This document shows, one piece after another, positions 1 to 8,320 of a stretch of 64,000 bases of DNA. Source of the stretch: DYJK01 sp040755055 (GTDB taxonomy: Bacteria > Bacteroidota > Ignavibacteria > Ignavibacteriales > Melioribacteraceae); NCBI GenBank assembly GCA_040755055.1, contig JBFMBS010000021.1, positions 1-64,000 on the forward strand, given 5' to 3'. Position 1 is the stretch's first letter. Every line of letters starts with the position of its first letter. Both the position numbers and the translations under genes were made by a program. The notes beneath the pieces are model-generated. The model made no database searches. It was not told the DNA's origin and was given only the letters and a program-made list of their open reading frames with translations.

Positions 1-125
1 CTACTCACTGAAACAGACAACACTATTTCAAAGAACTAATTGTTTCCGTAAAAAGAATTATTTATCAAAAAAAACACACACAATACTTAAAAATATGTTT
101 TACTAACTGTATTTTTCAGATGGTT

Positions 126-1898
126 CTATATATCTTTTAAGTGTTTACCTGGACCGGTCTGTTGAATCTTTGCCTTTCTTTGAATAGCACTCCATCTTAT
201 CGCAGTCTTGAATGATTCATTATACTCATTTTGAGCAATCATATTGTAATCGGTAGAGAATTGATTTGTTTCGGGATATCTAATTTTTTCATCTTTATGA
301 AAATCACGGAAAATATTGCCAATATTATTAATGAATTTATAAATATAACCGCCGTATTCTTCGATTCTGATTAGTTGTTGCAATTCTGATTCACTATAAT
401 CAAGTGCTGCTTTTGTTTGTTGGTCTTCAGATATTACTAGTTTTTGCAAAGATATTTCTTTGTTTTCAAATTCGGCATATTGGAACGCCCTTCTACAAAG
501 CTCAATAAAATGCCCTACTATTCCAGACGATAAATACGAATATGTATTAAAGCTATAATATTTTTTATTTTTTCTATATATAGAGCATAATAGAAACATT
601 AGTGATAATTTATATTTGTCAACGTAATCTCTTCTATACTTACTTACTAATGGCTTTGTAAACTCTCCGTGTAGATATCCATTCATAGCTTTTTGTGTAT
701 CCTCTGGCTTATTCCCTCGTAATACCCAAAGTATATTTAATAATTCTAAAAGAGGGTTTTTCTTATAGCGCAGTAAACTAACCGCTCTTGGGTCTAACAA
801 TTTCTTAAAGTACTCAAAATGTTTATCTGGATAATTTGCGGCAAGAATGCAAGCCTCATTTTCTAAATCTTCACTAGATTGAAGAAAATCAATGATATTT
901 ATTTTCCCTGAGTTAAGAAATAATTGCACCGAACAAAGTCTTTTTCTAGAAATTTCTTTCAAAAAATCTGTGTATCCTTTTTCTTTATCGGTGATTTCTT
1001 CTAACATTACTTTCCGGTATTCTCTTCCTTCTTTAATAAAATCATCCTCGGATATCATGTTAAAGGTTCTAAAACCTTCTAAACGCATGCCTATGCGAAA
1101 TTTTATGAAATCTTTTGAGAATCGTAGCATAGTATTTATTACTCTTTGTTGATCCTCAAGAAAGTTCTCGTACTCGTCTATAAAAATTATAAACTTAAGT
1201 TTATCATGGAACTGATTTACAAATTTTTTTAGTAGATAAGGAATTTCAAAACTTAAAGCTTGTGAAGCGAATCCTTTGTGAGGTTTAAATTCATTGTTAT
1301 AGAAAGGAACATTCCCACGGTAAATATCAACTTCTCTTATTCTTTCGTCAATAAAAAATAAAATCTCTTCGAATTTTGTTAAAGAGTTATCCTCGATCAA
1401 ACTTGCAATTTTAGGGACTAAAACTTTATTTATTTCATCTTCGCTAATTTCTTCAAGATCAATTAGCACTTTAAGAATCTCAAGATAATTCCTTGCAATA
1501 ATTAATTCAAAATAATGAGTAAAAACAGAATTCCATTTTTCTGCGCTTATGCCAAAACCTTTAAATGATCTTAGGACTGGTCCATCAATTCTTATATAAA
1601 ATCCAATACCACCCTTCTTTTTGAAATAATCAATTATGCTAATTTTTTGCTCTCTTTTTAATTTTACTGCTAATTTGAGCTGGACTGGAAATGACCAATA
1701 TCGTAAAAACATGGTTTTACCGGTGCTTCTTCCTCCCATTAATACAATATTATTAGGATCCTTAAAAATGTCGCTCTCCTTAACACCAGAGAATAATTTA
1801 TATGGGAACGGATCACACCAATAATCTAAAATATCTTGATCGTTTAATTGTGCCGCATTGATACCGCTAAAAGGATTGCTATACAAATTTTTGTCCAT
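126..1898 (-). CDS. ORC/CDC6-like AAA ATPase of a putative defence cassette
   Basis: 590-residue P-loop ATPase. A Walker A motif (GGRSTGKT) lies at residues 55-62 and a Walker B/DE motif (FIIFIDEYE) near 236-244, followed by a basic stretch (FRIGMRLEGF, about 267-276) that could be a sensor region. The layout resembles the bacterial ORC/CDC6-like ATPases that Aravind-type comparative genomics places in conflict systems; the C-terminal 250 residues are helical and match no nuclease I know. The ATG at 1898 has a strong ribosome site (GAGGAAGG) about 8 nt upstream and lies 20 nt inside the end of the PRTase gene, so the two are translationally coupled. It is the last gene of the three-gene cassette. 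The likely role is a sensor or NTP-driven switch; that role is inference. The family call is fairly confident, the function is not. Confidence 0.75.
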   Translation of the reverse strand: MDKNLYSNPFSGINAAQLNDQDILDYWCDPFPYKLFSGVKESDIFKDPNNIVLMGGRSTGKTMFLRYWSFPVQLKLAVKLKREQKISIIDYFKKKGGIGFYIRIDGPVLRSFKGFGISAEKWNSVFTHYFELIIARNYLEILKVLIDLEEISEDEINKVLVPKIASLIEDNSLTKFEEILFFIDERIREVDIYRGNVPFYNNEFKPHKGFASQALSFEIPYLLKKFVNQFHDKLKFIIFIDEYENFLEDQQRVINTMLRFSKDFIKFRIGMRLEGFRTFNMISEDDFIKEGREYRKVMLEEITDKEKGYTDFLKEISRKRLCSVQLFLNSGKINIIDFLQSSEDLENEACILAANYPDKHFEYFKKLLDPRAVSLLRYKKNPLLELLNILWVLRGNKPEDTQKAMNGYLHGEFTKPLVSKYRRDYVDKYKLSLMFLLCSIYRKNKKYYSFNTYSYLSSGIVGHFIELCRRAFQYAEFENKEISLQKLVISEDQQTKAALDYSESELQQLIRIEEYGGYIYKFINNIGNIFRDFHKDEKIRYPETNQFSTDYNMIAQNEYNESFKTAIRWSAIQRKAKIQQTGPGKHLKDI

Positions 1899-2790
1899 AA
1901 ACCAAATCCTTCCTCAAATAATTCTTGTCATATCGTTTTACTATTGGGAACCAATTATTTTCTTCTCCCCAAAATATTGGTAGAGTATTGTCAGGAGTAT
2001 TGTAGAAAAACCCAAAAGCAAATTGCCCATCGTTGTATCCAAGTGGAATAGTTGATTTAGCTTTTTGTCCATAATAATTTGCAAAAAGTCTACAGTTTTC
2101 AACGTGCTGAGGAAATGTAACGAAAATAAATGAATTTGGGCTAAAGCATTTATTTCTATCATCCAATGTAATAGCACTTATTACTTCAACGTTAATTCTC
2201 TTTAGTGAATCAATAGCCTCTCTGGTAGCGATCATAGTAAGCATTAGTTTTTTTTTGTTATTTGAGTTGAAATTTTTTAATACGTTAAAAGCTTGTCCAT
2301 CTAACCCTTGTGAAAGAGTAACATCATCAACAAAAACTATATGATCTATGTTGGTGTAAGATGGATCTTGCGGAACAAAGAAATTTTTCATATTTAAGTC
2401 ATTTACTTGTCTAAAATAGTATAATATATAGCCACTACTTTCGCTAGGTCGCCCTAATGACAAAAATCTAGTTTTTTCAACAATATTTTTAATTTTTTGA
2501 GGTATATCAACCTTGTCGTTATATGAAGATAATATATTATGAATGTACTCCTTAAAGAGTAAAATACATAAATGACGGACCTCATCCTCATTATAATAAA
2601 CGAAATTACTGAGAAGCCAAAGTGCAATAATCCTTTCTTCCTCTATAGAAAAAACTTCTCCTTGAAAATTCGCCAACCATTTCTCGATATTTTTTTCTGT
2701 TATTTCTTTTTTCCATACAATTTCACTTGTATGCATAATAAGTTTTTTTAATTCATTTTCTGTGGGGAAGTCTTTTAACATAGATTTCAT
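1879..2790 (-). CDS. PRTase-CE-like phosphoribosyltransferase domain protein
   Basis: 303 residues. A helical N-terminal part of about 105 residues is followed by a phosphoribosyltransferase-like fold with the motif GRPSESSGYILYYFR (113-127) and a PRPP-loop-like segment IVFVDDVTLSQGLDG (151-165), in which two acidic residues precede a small/hydroxyl-rich loop as in type I PRTases. This pattern fits the PRTase-CE group known computationally from prokaryotic conflict systems, not nucleotide-salvage enzymes, and no salvage genes lie nearby. The start ATG overlaps the TGA of the methyltransferase gene (ATGA), and the 3' end overlaps the ATPase gene. It may transfer ribose-phosphate to a target or to a nucleotide signal; the substrate cannot be read from sequence. 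A second in-frame ATG three codons later is an alternative start. Confidence 0.7.
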   Translation of the reverse strand: MKSMLKDFPTENELKKLIMHTSEIVWKKEITEKNIEKWLANFQGEVFSIEEERIIALWLLSNFVYYNEDEVRHLCILLFKEYIHNILSSYNDKVDIPQKIKNIVEKTRFLSLGRPSESSGYILYYFRQVNDLNMKNFFVPQDPSYTNIDHIVFVDDVTLSQGLDGQAFNVLKNFNSNNKKKLMLTMIATREAIDSLKRINVEVISAITLDDRNKCFSPNSFIFVTFPQHVENCRLFANYYGQKAKSTIPLGYNDGQFAFGFFYNTPDNTLPIFWGEENNWFPIVKRYDKNYLRKDLVYGQKFV

Positions 2791-3692
2791 TTTTTTGTTA
2801 ATAATTTAAATCTACCTTTTGAACCACTGATGTATGTATTATTGATTTCTATCGCGAGCCACTTTCTTCTTAACTTCTCAGCTGCTTCTCCCGTAGTATT
2901 ACTTCCACTAAAAGGATATAGAACTAAATCACCTGGCTCACTAAGAAATTTAATAAAAAATTCAGGAATAAATTTTGGCATTCTTGCTGGATGAATCTCG
3001 ATGTTTTTCTTTTTACAATAAGTAATATATTTTGATGAAGATTCTGTATTACCACCAATTAATACATTTGAAGGAATAGCACCGTTGTTATTTATTAAGA
3101 ATGATTTATCTCCAATTACATGCTCTGAGGGTCTTTTCCCTGAATTGTATTTTTTACCATCGAGCAGCTTTTTCATTGAAGTGCTATATTCAATTAATAT
3201 TTTTCTATTATCGGCTTTAGGTTTTGTAGTTTTACTCATCCACCATATGATTGTAAATGAATCTTTTACTCTGATTCTTTCAATGTTTACCCACTGAGCT
3301 GGTGAAGGTAGTTTTGCATTATTATACCAAATAAACTGCTGACAAAGATAAAGATTTGATTTCTCGAGGATTGAGAGAAGTGTTTTAAGAGGAAGGGATG
3401 ACATAACTGGTTGTGAAGGTTCCCACGCATTCCCAATTTCAATTACTAAAGATCCATCAGTGGTGAGTAACTTTGATAATTTTCTACAAATATTAGTAAG
3501 CCATTTGGTATACTCTTCACCATTTAGGTTACCATATTTTTTTTTACGGTTTAATGGAAATGGAGGCGATGTAAAAATCAAATTAACTTTATTCTTTTTG
3601 TTTGTTAGTACTTTTGATTTTAAAGCATCTTCAACTTTGCCATTGTAACACCGGCCAAAATTTGTTTTGTATGCTAATTTGAATTTAATCAT
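2787..3692 (-). CDS. Beta-class site-specific DNA amino-methyltransferase
   Basis: 301 residues. The catalytic motif IV TSPPF is at residues 41-45 and the SAM-binding motif I (FSGSNTTG, about 261-268) is near the C-terminus. That order (IV before I) defines beta-class N4-cytosine/N6-adenine methyltransferases. SPPF rather than DPPY favours N4-cytosine, but this is a tendency and not proof. The usual DPF before motif I is YPF here, a departure from consensus. No restriction endonuclease gene is visible next to it; the coupled partners are the PRTase-like and ORC/CDC6-like genes. It is the promoter-proximal gene of the cassette, and its stop overlaps the next start as ATGA. It could mark self DNA or be part of the effector complex. 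Confidence 0.85.
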   Translation of the reverse strand: MIKFKLAYKTNFGRCYNGKVEDALKSKVLTNKKNKVNLIFTSPPFPLNRKKKYGNLNGEEYTKWLTNICRKLSKLLTTDGSLVIEIGNAWEPSQPVMSSLPLKTLLSILEKSNLYLCQQFIWYNNAKLPSPAQWVNIERIRVKDSFTIIWWMSKTTKPKADNRKILIEYSTSMKKLLDGKKYNSGKRPSEHVIGDKSFLINNNGAIPSNVLIGGNTESSSKYITYCKKKNIEIHPARMPKFIPEFFIKFLSEPGDLVLYPFSGSNTTGEAAEKLRRKWLAIEINNTYISGSKGRFKLLTKK

Positions 3693-4081
3693 AAATGAAA
3701 ATAAAAAAAATGTAACTTATTATTTCCTTAATTTGATTTGACTATAATACATCTTTAAAAGATAAATTTTTCAATGGTATTTGCATCGGAGTATTTAAAA
3801 GAAATTTCATAATAACACTTGGATTCCAAATTCAACTGTATTCTGTTGAAAATATCCCCCCCGGTTTTAGTGATTTGTGACTCAATCAGAGAATATCGAA
3901 TTTCTTGTTCGAAGATCTTAAAGGAGGACAAAAGTTTCTCTACAAAATTTTGTTTACAAGATAATTAAAAGATTTCTTTATATAAAGGTGTAATAAAATG
4001 GATTGAGAAGCTAAATCTCCTTTGCATTTATAACTATCCCTTCGTTATATTTGACAATCATTTTACAACAAATTCCAGAAA
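3693..4081. other. Divergent intergenic region between defence cassette and asnS
   Basis: About 390 bases between two divergently transcribed units, so it must hold both promoters. It is AT-rich with short C- and G-runs near 3857-3866. A Shine-Dalgarno-like AAAGGAGG near 3920 has no usable start codon behind it. I see no RNA gene, repeat or convincing operator. Confidence 0.5.
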
Positions 4082-5377
4082 ATGAGACCCACAGTCTATA
4101 TCAAAGATCTAAAAAATCACGTCGGTGAAGAAGTAACATTAAAAGGATGGCTTTATAACAAGAGATCGAGCGGTAAACTTCAGTTTTTAATTTTACGCGA
4201 TGGTAGCGGCTATGCCCAGTGCGTTGTGTTTAAAGGCAATAGCCAGGAGATGTTTGATGCCGCTGAAAAACTTACCCAGGAATCGTCATTCGAAGTTAAA
4301 GGAAAAGTTAAAGCCGAACCGCGTTCCGTTGGCGGATACGAAATTGACGTGATTGAACTTAAAACTATTGCCATAGCACACGAATACCCGATAACCCCAA
4401 AAGAACACGGTATAGAATTCCTGATCGATAATCGTCATTTATGGGTTCGCTCTAAAAAACAAGTTGCGATTTTAAAGATTCGTGCGCGAGTTGTAAAAGC
4501 AATACGCGACTTTTTTGATTCGCACGGATTTACACTTTTCGATCCGCCCATTATCACTCCTAATGCTTGCGAAGGTACTTCTACACTTTTCGAAATGGAT
4601 TACTTTGATCTTGGCAAAGCATATTTAACGCAGAGCGGTCAGCTTTACGCTGAAAGCGGTGCAATGGCGCTCGGCAAAGTTTATACATTTGGCCCGACTT
4701 TCCGTGCAGAAAAATCTAAGACACGCAGACACTTAACCGAATTCTGGATGGTTGAACCCGAAATGGCATTTTTTGATTTGAACGATGATATGGATCTTGC
4801 CGAAGAATTCATTGAATACATTGTGCAAACAGTATTGGATGAAAAGAAAGAAGAATTAAAAGAATTAGAACGCGATGTAACAAAACTCGAAGCTGTTAGA
4901 AGACCATTCCCAAGAATTTCATACTCAGATGCTGTAGAAATACTGAAAAAGAAAGGTGTTGATTTCCAATGGGGGAACGACCTTGGCGGGACCGACGAAA
5001 CATTGATCGGTGAAGATTTCGATCGACCGGTTATGATCCATCGTTATCCATCAGAGGTAAAAGCGTTTTATATGAAGCGCGATCCCGAAAATCCCAAGGT
5101 TGCACTTGCAGTTGATGTTATAGCCCCTGAAGGTTACGGCGAGATAATCGGCGGAAGTCAGCGTGAAGACAATTTGGATTTATTGCTTGAAAGAATTAAA
5201 GAACATAATCTGCCCCAATCATTTTTTGAGTGGTATTTAGATTTAAGAAGATTTGGTTCTGTGCCGCATTCAGGTTTTGGTTTAGGATTGGAACGTACGG
5301 TTAGCTGGATCTGCGGACTTGAACACTTACGTGAAGCAATTCCGTTCCCAAGAATGATATACAGGAATACTCCATAA
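4082..5377 (+). CDS. asnS: Asparagine--tRNA ligase
   Basis: 431-residue class II aminoacyl-tRNA synthetase that charges tRNA-Asn in the cytosol. The N-terminal 110 residues form the OB-fold anticodon-binding domain (TLKGWLYNKRSSGKLQF), and the catalytic domain ends with class II motif 3 (GFGLGLERTVSWICGL), typical of the Asp/Asn/Lys subgroup. The FRAEKSKTRRHLTEFWMVEPE segment is motif 2, and its xTRRHLxEFW wording favours AsnRS over AspRS. Length is normal for AsnRS. It is followed after one base by nuoJ, so it is probably co-transcribed with the complex I membrane-arm genes, an unusual pairing. Confidence 0.95.
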   Translation: MRPTVYIKDLKNHVGEEVTLKGWLYNKRSSGKLQFLILRDGSGYAQCVVFKGNSQEMFDAAEKLTQESSFEVKGKVKAEPRSVGGYEIDVIELKTIAIAHEYPITPKEHGIEFLIDNRHLWVRSKKQVAILKIRARVVKAIRDFFDSHGFTLFDPPIITPNACEGTSTLFEMDYFDLGKAYLTQSGQLYAESGAMALGKVYTFGPTFRAEKSKTRRHLTEFWMVEPEMAFFDLNDDMDLAEEFIEYIVQTVLDEKKEELKELERDVTKLEAVRRPFPRISYSDAVEILKKKGVDFQWGNDLGGTDETLIGEDFDRPVMIHRYPSEVKAFYMKRDPENPKVALAVDVIAPEGYGEIIGGSQREDNLDLLLERIKEHNLPQSFFEWYLDLRRFGSVPHSGFGLGLERTVSWICGLEHLREAIPFPRMIYRNTP

Positions 5378-5378
5378 C

Positions 5379-5894
5379 ATGAATTTAGAGATCATCCTCT
5401 TCATATTACTTGCAACGATTGCGGCTGTCACATCTGTTCTAATGATTACACGAAAGAATGCTGTTATTAGTGCCGTGTTTTTGGTACTCAACTTTTTTGC
5501 ATTGGCCGGTTTATATCTTTTACTAAATGCACAATTTATTTCAGTAGTGCAGATTATTGTTTATGCCGGTGCAATCATGGTACTTTTCTTATTTGTGTTG
5601 ATGCTCTTACGAACCGAAAATGAAAATCAAATATTAACCGATAAAAAACCGATTAAATATTTTGCAATTCTAATTTCTGTTTTTGTTTTTCTTCAACTCG
5701 CGTTTTTAATCTTTAAAGGGAATCCATCAAAAGTTTTAACACCTGATGAAATTGCAAGTATTAATACCGGTACGATTCAAAATATCGGGAGAGAACTTTA
5801 TACTAATTATATAATTCCATTTGAAGCTGCCGGGTTTTTATTATTAGCTGCAACAATCGGCGCAATAGTTTTAGCTAAGAAAAAATTTGAGTGA
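5379..5894 (+). CDS. nuoJ: NADH-quinone oxidoreductase subunit J
   Basis: 171 residues with five predicted membrane helices, a small subunit of the complex I membrane arm. The segment AQFISVVQIIVYAGAIMVLFLFVLMLL is the conserved helix-3 region whose pi-bulge helps couple quinone reduction to proton pumping. The gene starts one base after the asnS stop. nuoA-I, which normally precede it, are not in the window, so the nuo genes of this genome are probably split into at least two loci. A palindromic intergenic repeat separates it from nuoK. Confidence 0.93.
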   Translation: MNLEIILFILLATIAAVTSVLMITRKNAVISAVFLVLNFFALAGLYLLLNAQFISVVQIIVYAGAIMVLFLFVLMLLRTENENQILTDKKPIKYFAILISVFVFLQLAFLIFKGNPSKVLTPDEIASINTGTIQNIGRELYTNYIIPFEAAGFLLLAATIGAIVLAKKKFE

Positions 5895-5898
5895 TCTT

Positions 5899-5977
5899 GT
5901 CATTCTGACTCCGATTTTAATCGGGGGAAGAATCTCATAGTAAGTAAATAAGAGACTCTTCGCTTTGCTCAGAGTGA
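5899..5977. repeat. Imperfect palindromic intergenic repeat (nuoJ-nuoK gap)
   Basis: A left arm (GTCATTCTGACTCC...GAAGAATCTCAT) and a right arm (GAGACTCTTCGCTTTGCTCAGAGTGA) are imperfect reverse complements. This is the look of the GTCATTCTGA.../GAAGAATCTC palindromic elements spread through many environmental genomes. It sits inside the nuo operon. A related partial copy lies in the nuoL-nuoM gap (8280-8312). Confidence 0.7.
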
Positions 5978-5993
5978 AATGGCTGGAGAAAAT

Positions 5994-6302
5994 ATGTCAT
6001 CAATACCAATGGAATATTACTTAATACTAAGTGCATTTATGTTCGCAGTTGGTGTTACCGGCGTGCTGATCCGCAGAAACGCAATTGTAGTTTTTATGTG
6101 TATTGAGTTGATGCTGAACGCTGCTAATTTAACGTTGGTTACCTTCTCGTCTTATACTGGCAACCCGGTTGGACAAATTTTCGTTTTCTTTGTAATGACT
6201 GTAGCAGCAGCAGAAGCAGCTGTAGGGCTGGCGATAATAATTGCAATCTTCAGAAATAAATTAACTGTTAATATTGACGAAATAAATATCTTCAAGTGGT
6301 AA
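5994..6302 (+). CDS. nuoK: NADH-quinone oxidoreductase subunit K
   Basis: 102 residues with three membrane helices, an antiporter-like small subunit of the complex I membrane arm. The two glutamates of the proton path are present: MCIELMLNAANL in helix 2 and AAAEAAVGLAI in helix 3. I chose the ATG at 5994 because GGAG lies 7-10 bases upstream; the in-frame ATG at 5979 is made by the right edge of the preceding palindromic repeat and would add only MAGEN. The length then matches the family (about 100). Confidence 0.93.
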   Translation: MSSIPMEYYLILSAFMFAVGVTGVLIRRNAIVVFMCIELMLNAANLTLVTFSSYTGNPVGQIFVFFVMTVAAAEAAVGLAIIIAIFRNKLTVNIDEINIFKW

Positions 6303-6309
6303 CAGCCAG

Positions 6310-8250
6310 ATGATAAATTACATTTACTTAACGGTTCTGCTTCCATTACTTGGTTTTTTGATCAACGGGTTGTTTGGATCAAAAATTAAAAATGAAAAAG
6401 TTATCGGGATTATAGGAAGCTCTACTGTTGGACTCGGTTTTCTTGTCTCTCTTTTTGCATTAATTGAAACGATTGGTTTGCCGGTTGAAAATAGAAGTAA
6501 TACCGTAGAATTATTTTCGTGGTTAAGTGTTGCCGGACTTGAAATAAAATTTGCATACCTTGTTGATCAGCTTTCGCTAACTATGTCCCTTATAGTTACC
6601 GGTGTTGGGTTTTTGATCCATGTCTATTCAATCGGTTACATGCATGGTGATAAAGGTTACTGGAGATTTTTCGCATATCTCAACCTATTCATCTTTGCTA
6701 TGATGAATTTAGTTCTAGGTGATAATTTTGTAGTCCTATTTCTTGGTTGGGAAGGTGTTGGTCTCTGTTCATATTTATTAATTGGTTTTTGGTATGATAG
6801 AAAATTTGAAAAGGGAACGACATCGGAAGCGGCAAAGAAAGCTTTTGTTGTTAATCGAATAGGCGACTTCGGATTTTTGCTCGGGATGTTTTTAATCTAT
6901 TTCACATTTGATTCACTCAACTTTAAGGAAGTTTTTACAAAAGCTGCATCGCTTCCAATCCCAGAAACTACATTTGGTTTAATAGCAATTTTTCTATTTA
7001 TCGGTGCAACGGGCAAATCAGCCCAGATACCATTATTTGTTTGGCTGCCTGATGCAATGGCCGGTCCTACGCCGGTATCGGCATTGATACATGCCGCTAC
7101 AATGGTAACTGCCGGTGTTTACATGGTCTCGCGCGCATCAATTATTTTTGCCTCGGCACCAACAGTAATGTTAATAGTTGCAGTAATCGGTTTGTTAACT
7201 GCTTTGATGGCGGCAACAATAGGACTTGTACAAAATGATATTAAAAAAGTTTTAGCGTACTCAACTGTTAGCCAGCTTGGTTATATGTTTTTAGCCGCCG
7301 GTGTGGGTGCTTTCAGTGCTTCAATATTTCATGTTATGACTCACGCATTCTTCAAGGCATTACTCTTTCTCGGCGCCGGTTCCGTTATACATGGAATGCA
7401 CGATGAACAAAATATTCAGAAGTACGGCGGTTTAAAAAAGTATATGCCTAAAACTTATGCTACATTTTTAATCGCAACACTTGCAATTGCCGGCATACCC
7501 GGTCTCTCGGGATTTTTTAGCAAAGACGAAATTTTATGGTATTCATTTGCCAACGGGGGATTCTTATTCTGGCTGATTGGTGTTCTGACAGCGATGATGA
7601 CCGCATTTTACATGTTCAGACTTTTGTCCCTCACATTTTACGGAAATGAAAAATTTGATAATCATCATATTCATCCGCATGAATCACCGGCTGTGATGAC
7701 CGTTCCTTTGATTATTTTAGCTCTACTTTCTGTGGTAGGTGGATATATTGGGATTCCTGAGGTATTCTCCGGTGAGCATGGAAATGTTTTCCATAATTGG
7801 TTGGAACCGGTATATGCACCGGCAATGGATAAGCTTGGATTCTTTGGTTCTCATACTCATTTCCAGGAAATTTTGTTAATGGTCGTATCGGTTGCTCTTG
7901 CGTTATCTGCTATCTGCTTTGCTCTCCATGTTTATACAAAGAAACAGAATATTGCTGTAGAGATTTCTGAAAAATTCAAAGGTGTATATAATCTGCTTCT
8001 TAACAAATATTTTGTTGATGAAATTTACGAAGCTGCAGTGGTTCAGCCGATTCAAAAAGGATCGGAAAAGGTTTTATGGAAATTCACAGATAATATGATA
8101 ATTGACGGAATTGTAAACGGCATCGCTACTCTTGTAGATAAAAGTTCGTCTGTAATACGCAAAATGCAGACCGGTGTTGCACAATTTTATGCTATTGTTA
8201 TGATGCTTGGGATCGCGTTAGTACTTTTATGGATAATTTTATCACTCTAA
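6310..8250 (+). CDS. nuoL: NADH-quinone oxidoreductase subunit L
   Basis: 646 residues, the distal antiporter-like proton-pumping subunit of complex I, with about 16 membrane helices. Key residues are visible: the glutamate in FLGWEGVGLCSYLLIG, the lysine in ATGKSAQIPLFVWLPDAM, and the lysine and histidine helices after it. The C-terminal amphipathic lateral helix and the final membrane helix are present (VAQFYAIVMMLGIALVLLW). It starts 7 bases after nuoK. Confidence 0.95.
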   Translation: MINYIYLTVLLPLLGFLINGLFGSKIKNEKVIGIIGSSTVGLGFLVSLFALIETIGLPVENRSNTVELFSWLSVAGLEIKFAYLVDQLSLTMSLIVTGVGFLIHVYSIGYMHGDKGYWRFFAYLNLFIFAMMNLVLGDNFVVLFLGWEGVGLCSYLLIGFWYDRKFEKGTTSEAAKKAFVVNRIGDFGFLLGMFLIYFTFDSLNFKEVFTKAASLPIPETTFGLIAIFLFIGATGKSAQIPLFVWLPDAMAGPTPVSALIHAATMVTAGVYMVSRASIIFASAPTVMLIVAVIGLLTALMAATIGLVQNDIKKVLAYSTVSQLGYMFLAAGVGAFSASIFHVMTHAFFKALLFLGAGSVIHGMHDEQNIQKYGGLKKYMPKTYATFLIATLAIAGIPGLSGFFSKDEILWYSFANGGFLFWLIGVLTAMMTAFYMFRLLSLTFYGNEKFDNHHIHPHESPAVMTVPLIILALLSVVGGYIGIPEVFSGEHGNVFHNWLEPVYAPAMDKLGFFGSHTHFQEILLMVVSVALALSAICFALHVYTKKQNIAVEISEKFKGVYNLLLNKYFVDEIYEAAVVQPIQKGSEKVLWKFTDNMIIDGIVNGIATLVDKSSSVIRKMQTGVAQFYAIVMMLGIALVLLWIILSL

Positions 8251-8279
8251 TTATAAATTGGATGTATTGAAAAAATAAC

Positions 8280-8312
8280 TGAGATTCTTCACCCGCTTTG
8301 CGGGATCAGAAT
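8280..8312. repeat. Partial palindromic repeat in nuoL-nuoM gap
   Basis: TGAGATTCTTCACCCGCTTTGCGGGATCAGAAT combines the GAGATTCTTC and ATCAGAAT edges of the repeat at 5899-5977 with a short hairpin core (CCCGCTTTGCGGG). It is a probable remnant of the same family. Confidence 0.5.
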
Positions 8313-8320
8313 TAAAAAAT

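Noticed and set aside
3900..3960. Small gene after AAAGGAGG near 3920
   Set aside because: No start codon at a usable distance and no open frame of meaningful length.
5899..5977. Terminator between nuoJ and nuoK
   Set aside because: The palindrome is long and imperfect with no T run, and the operon clearly continues; it fits an intergenic repeat better.
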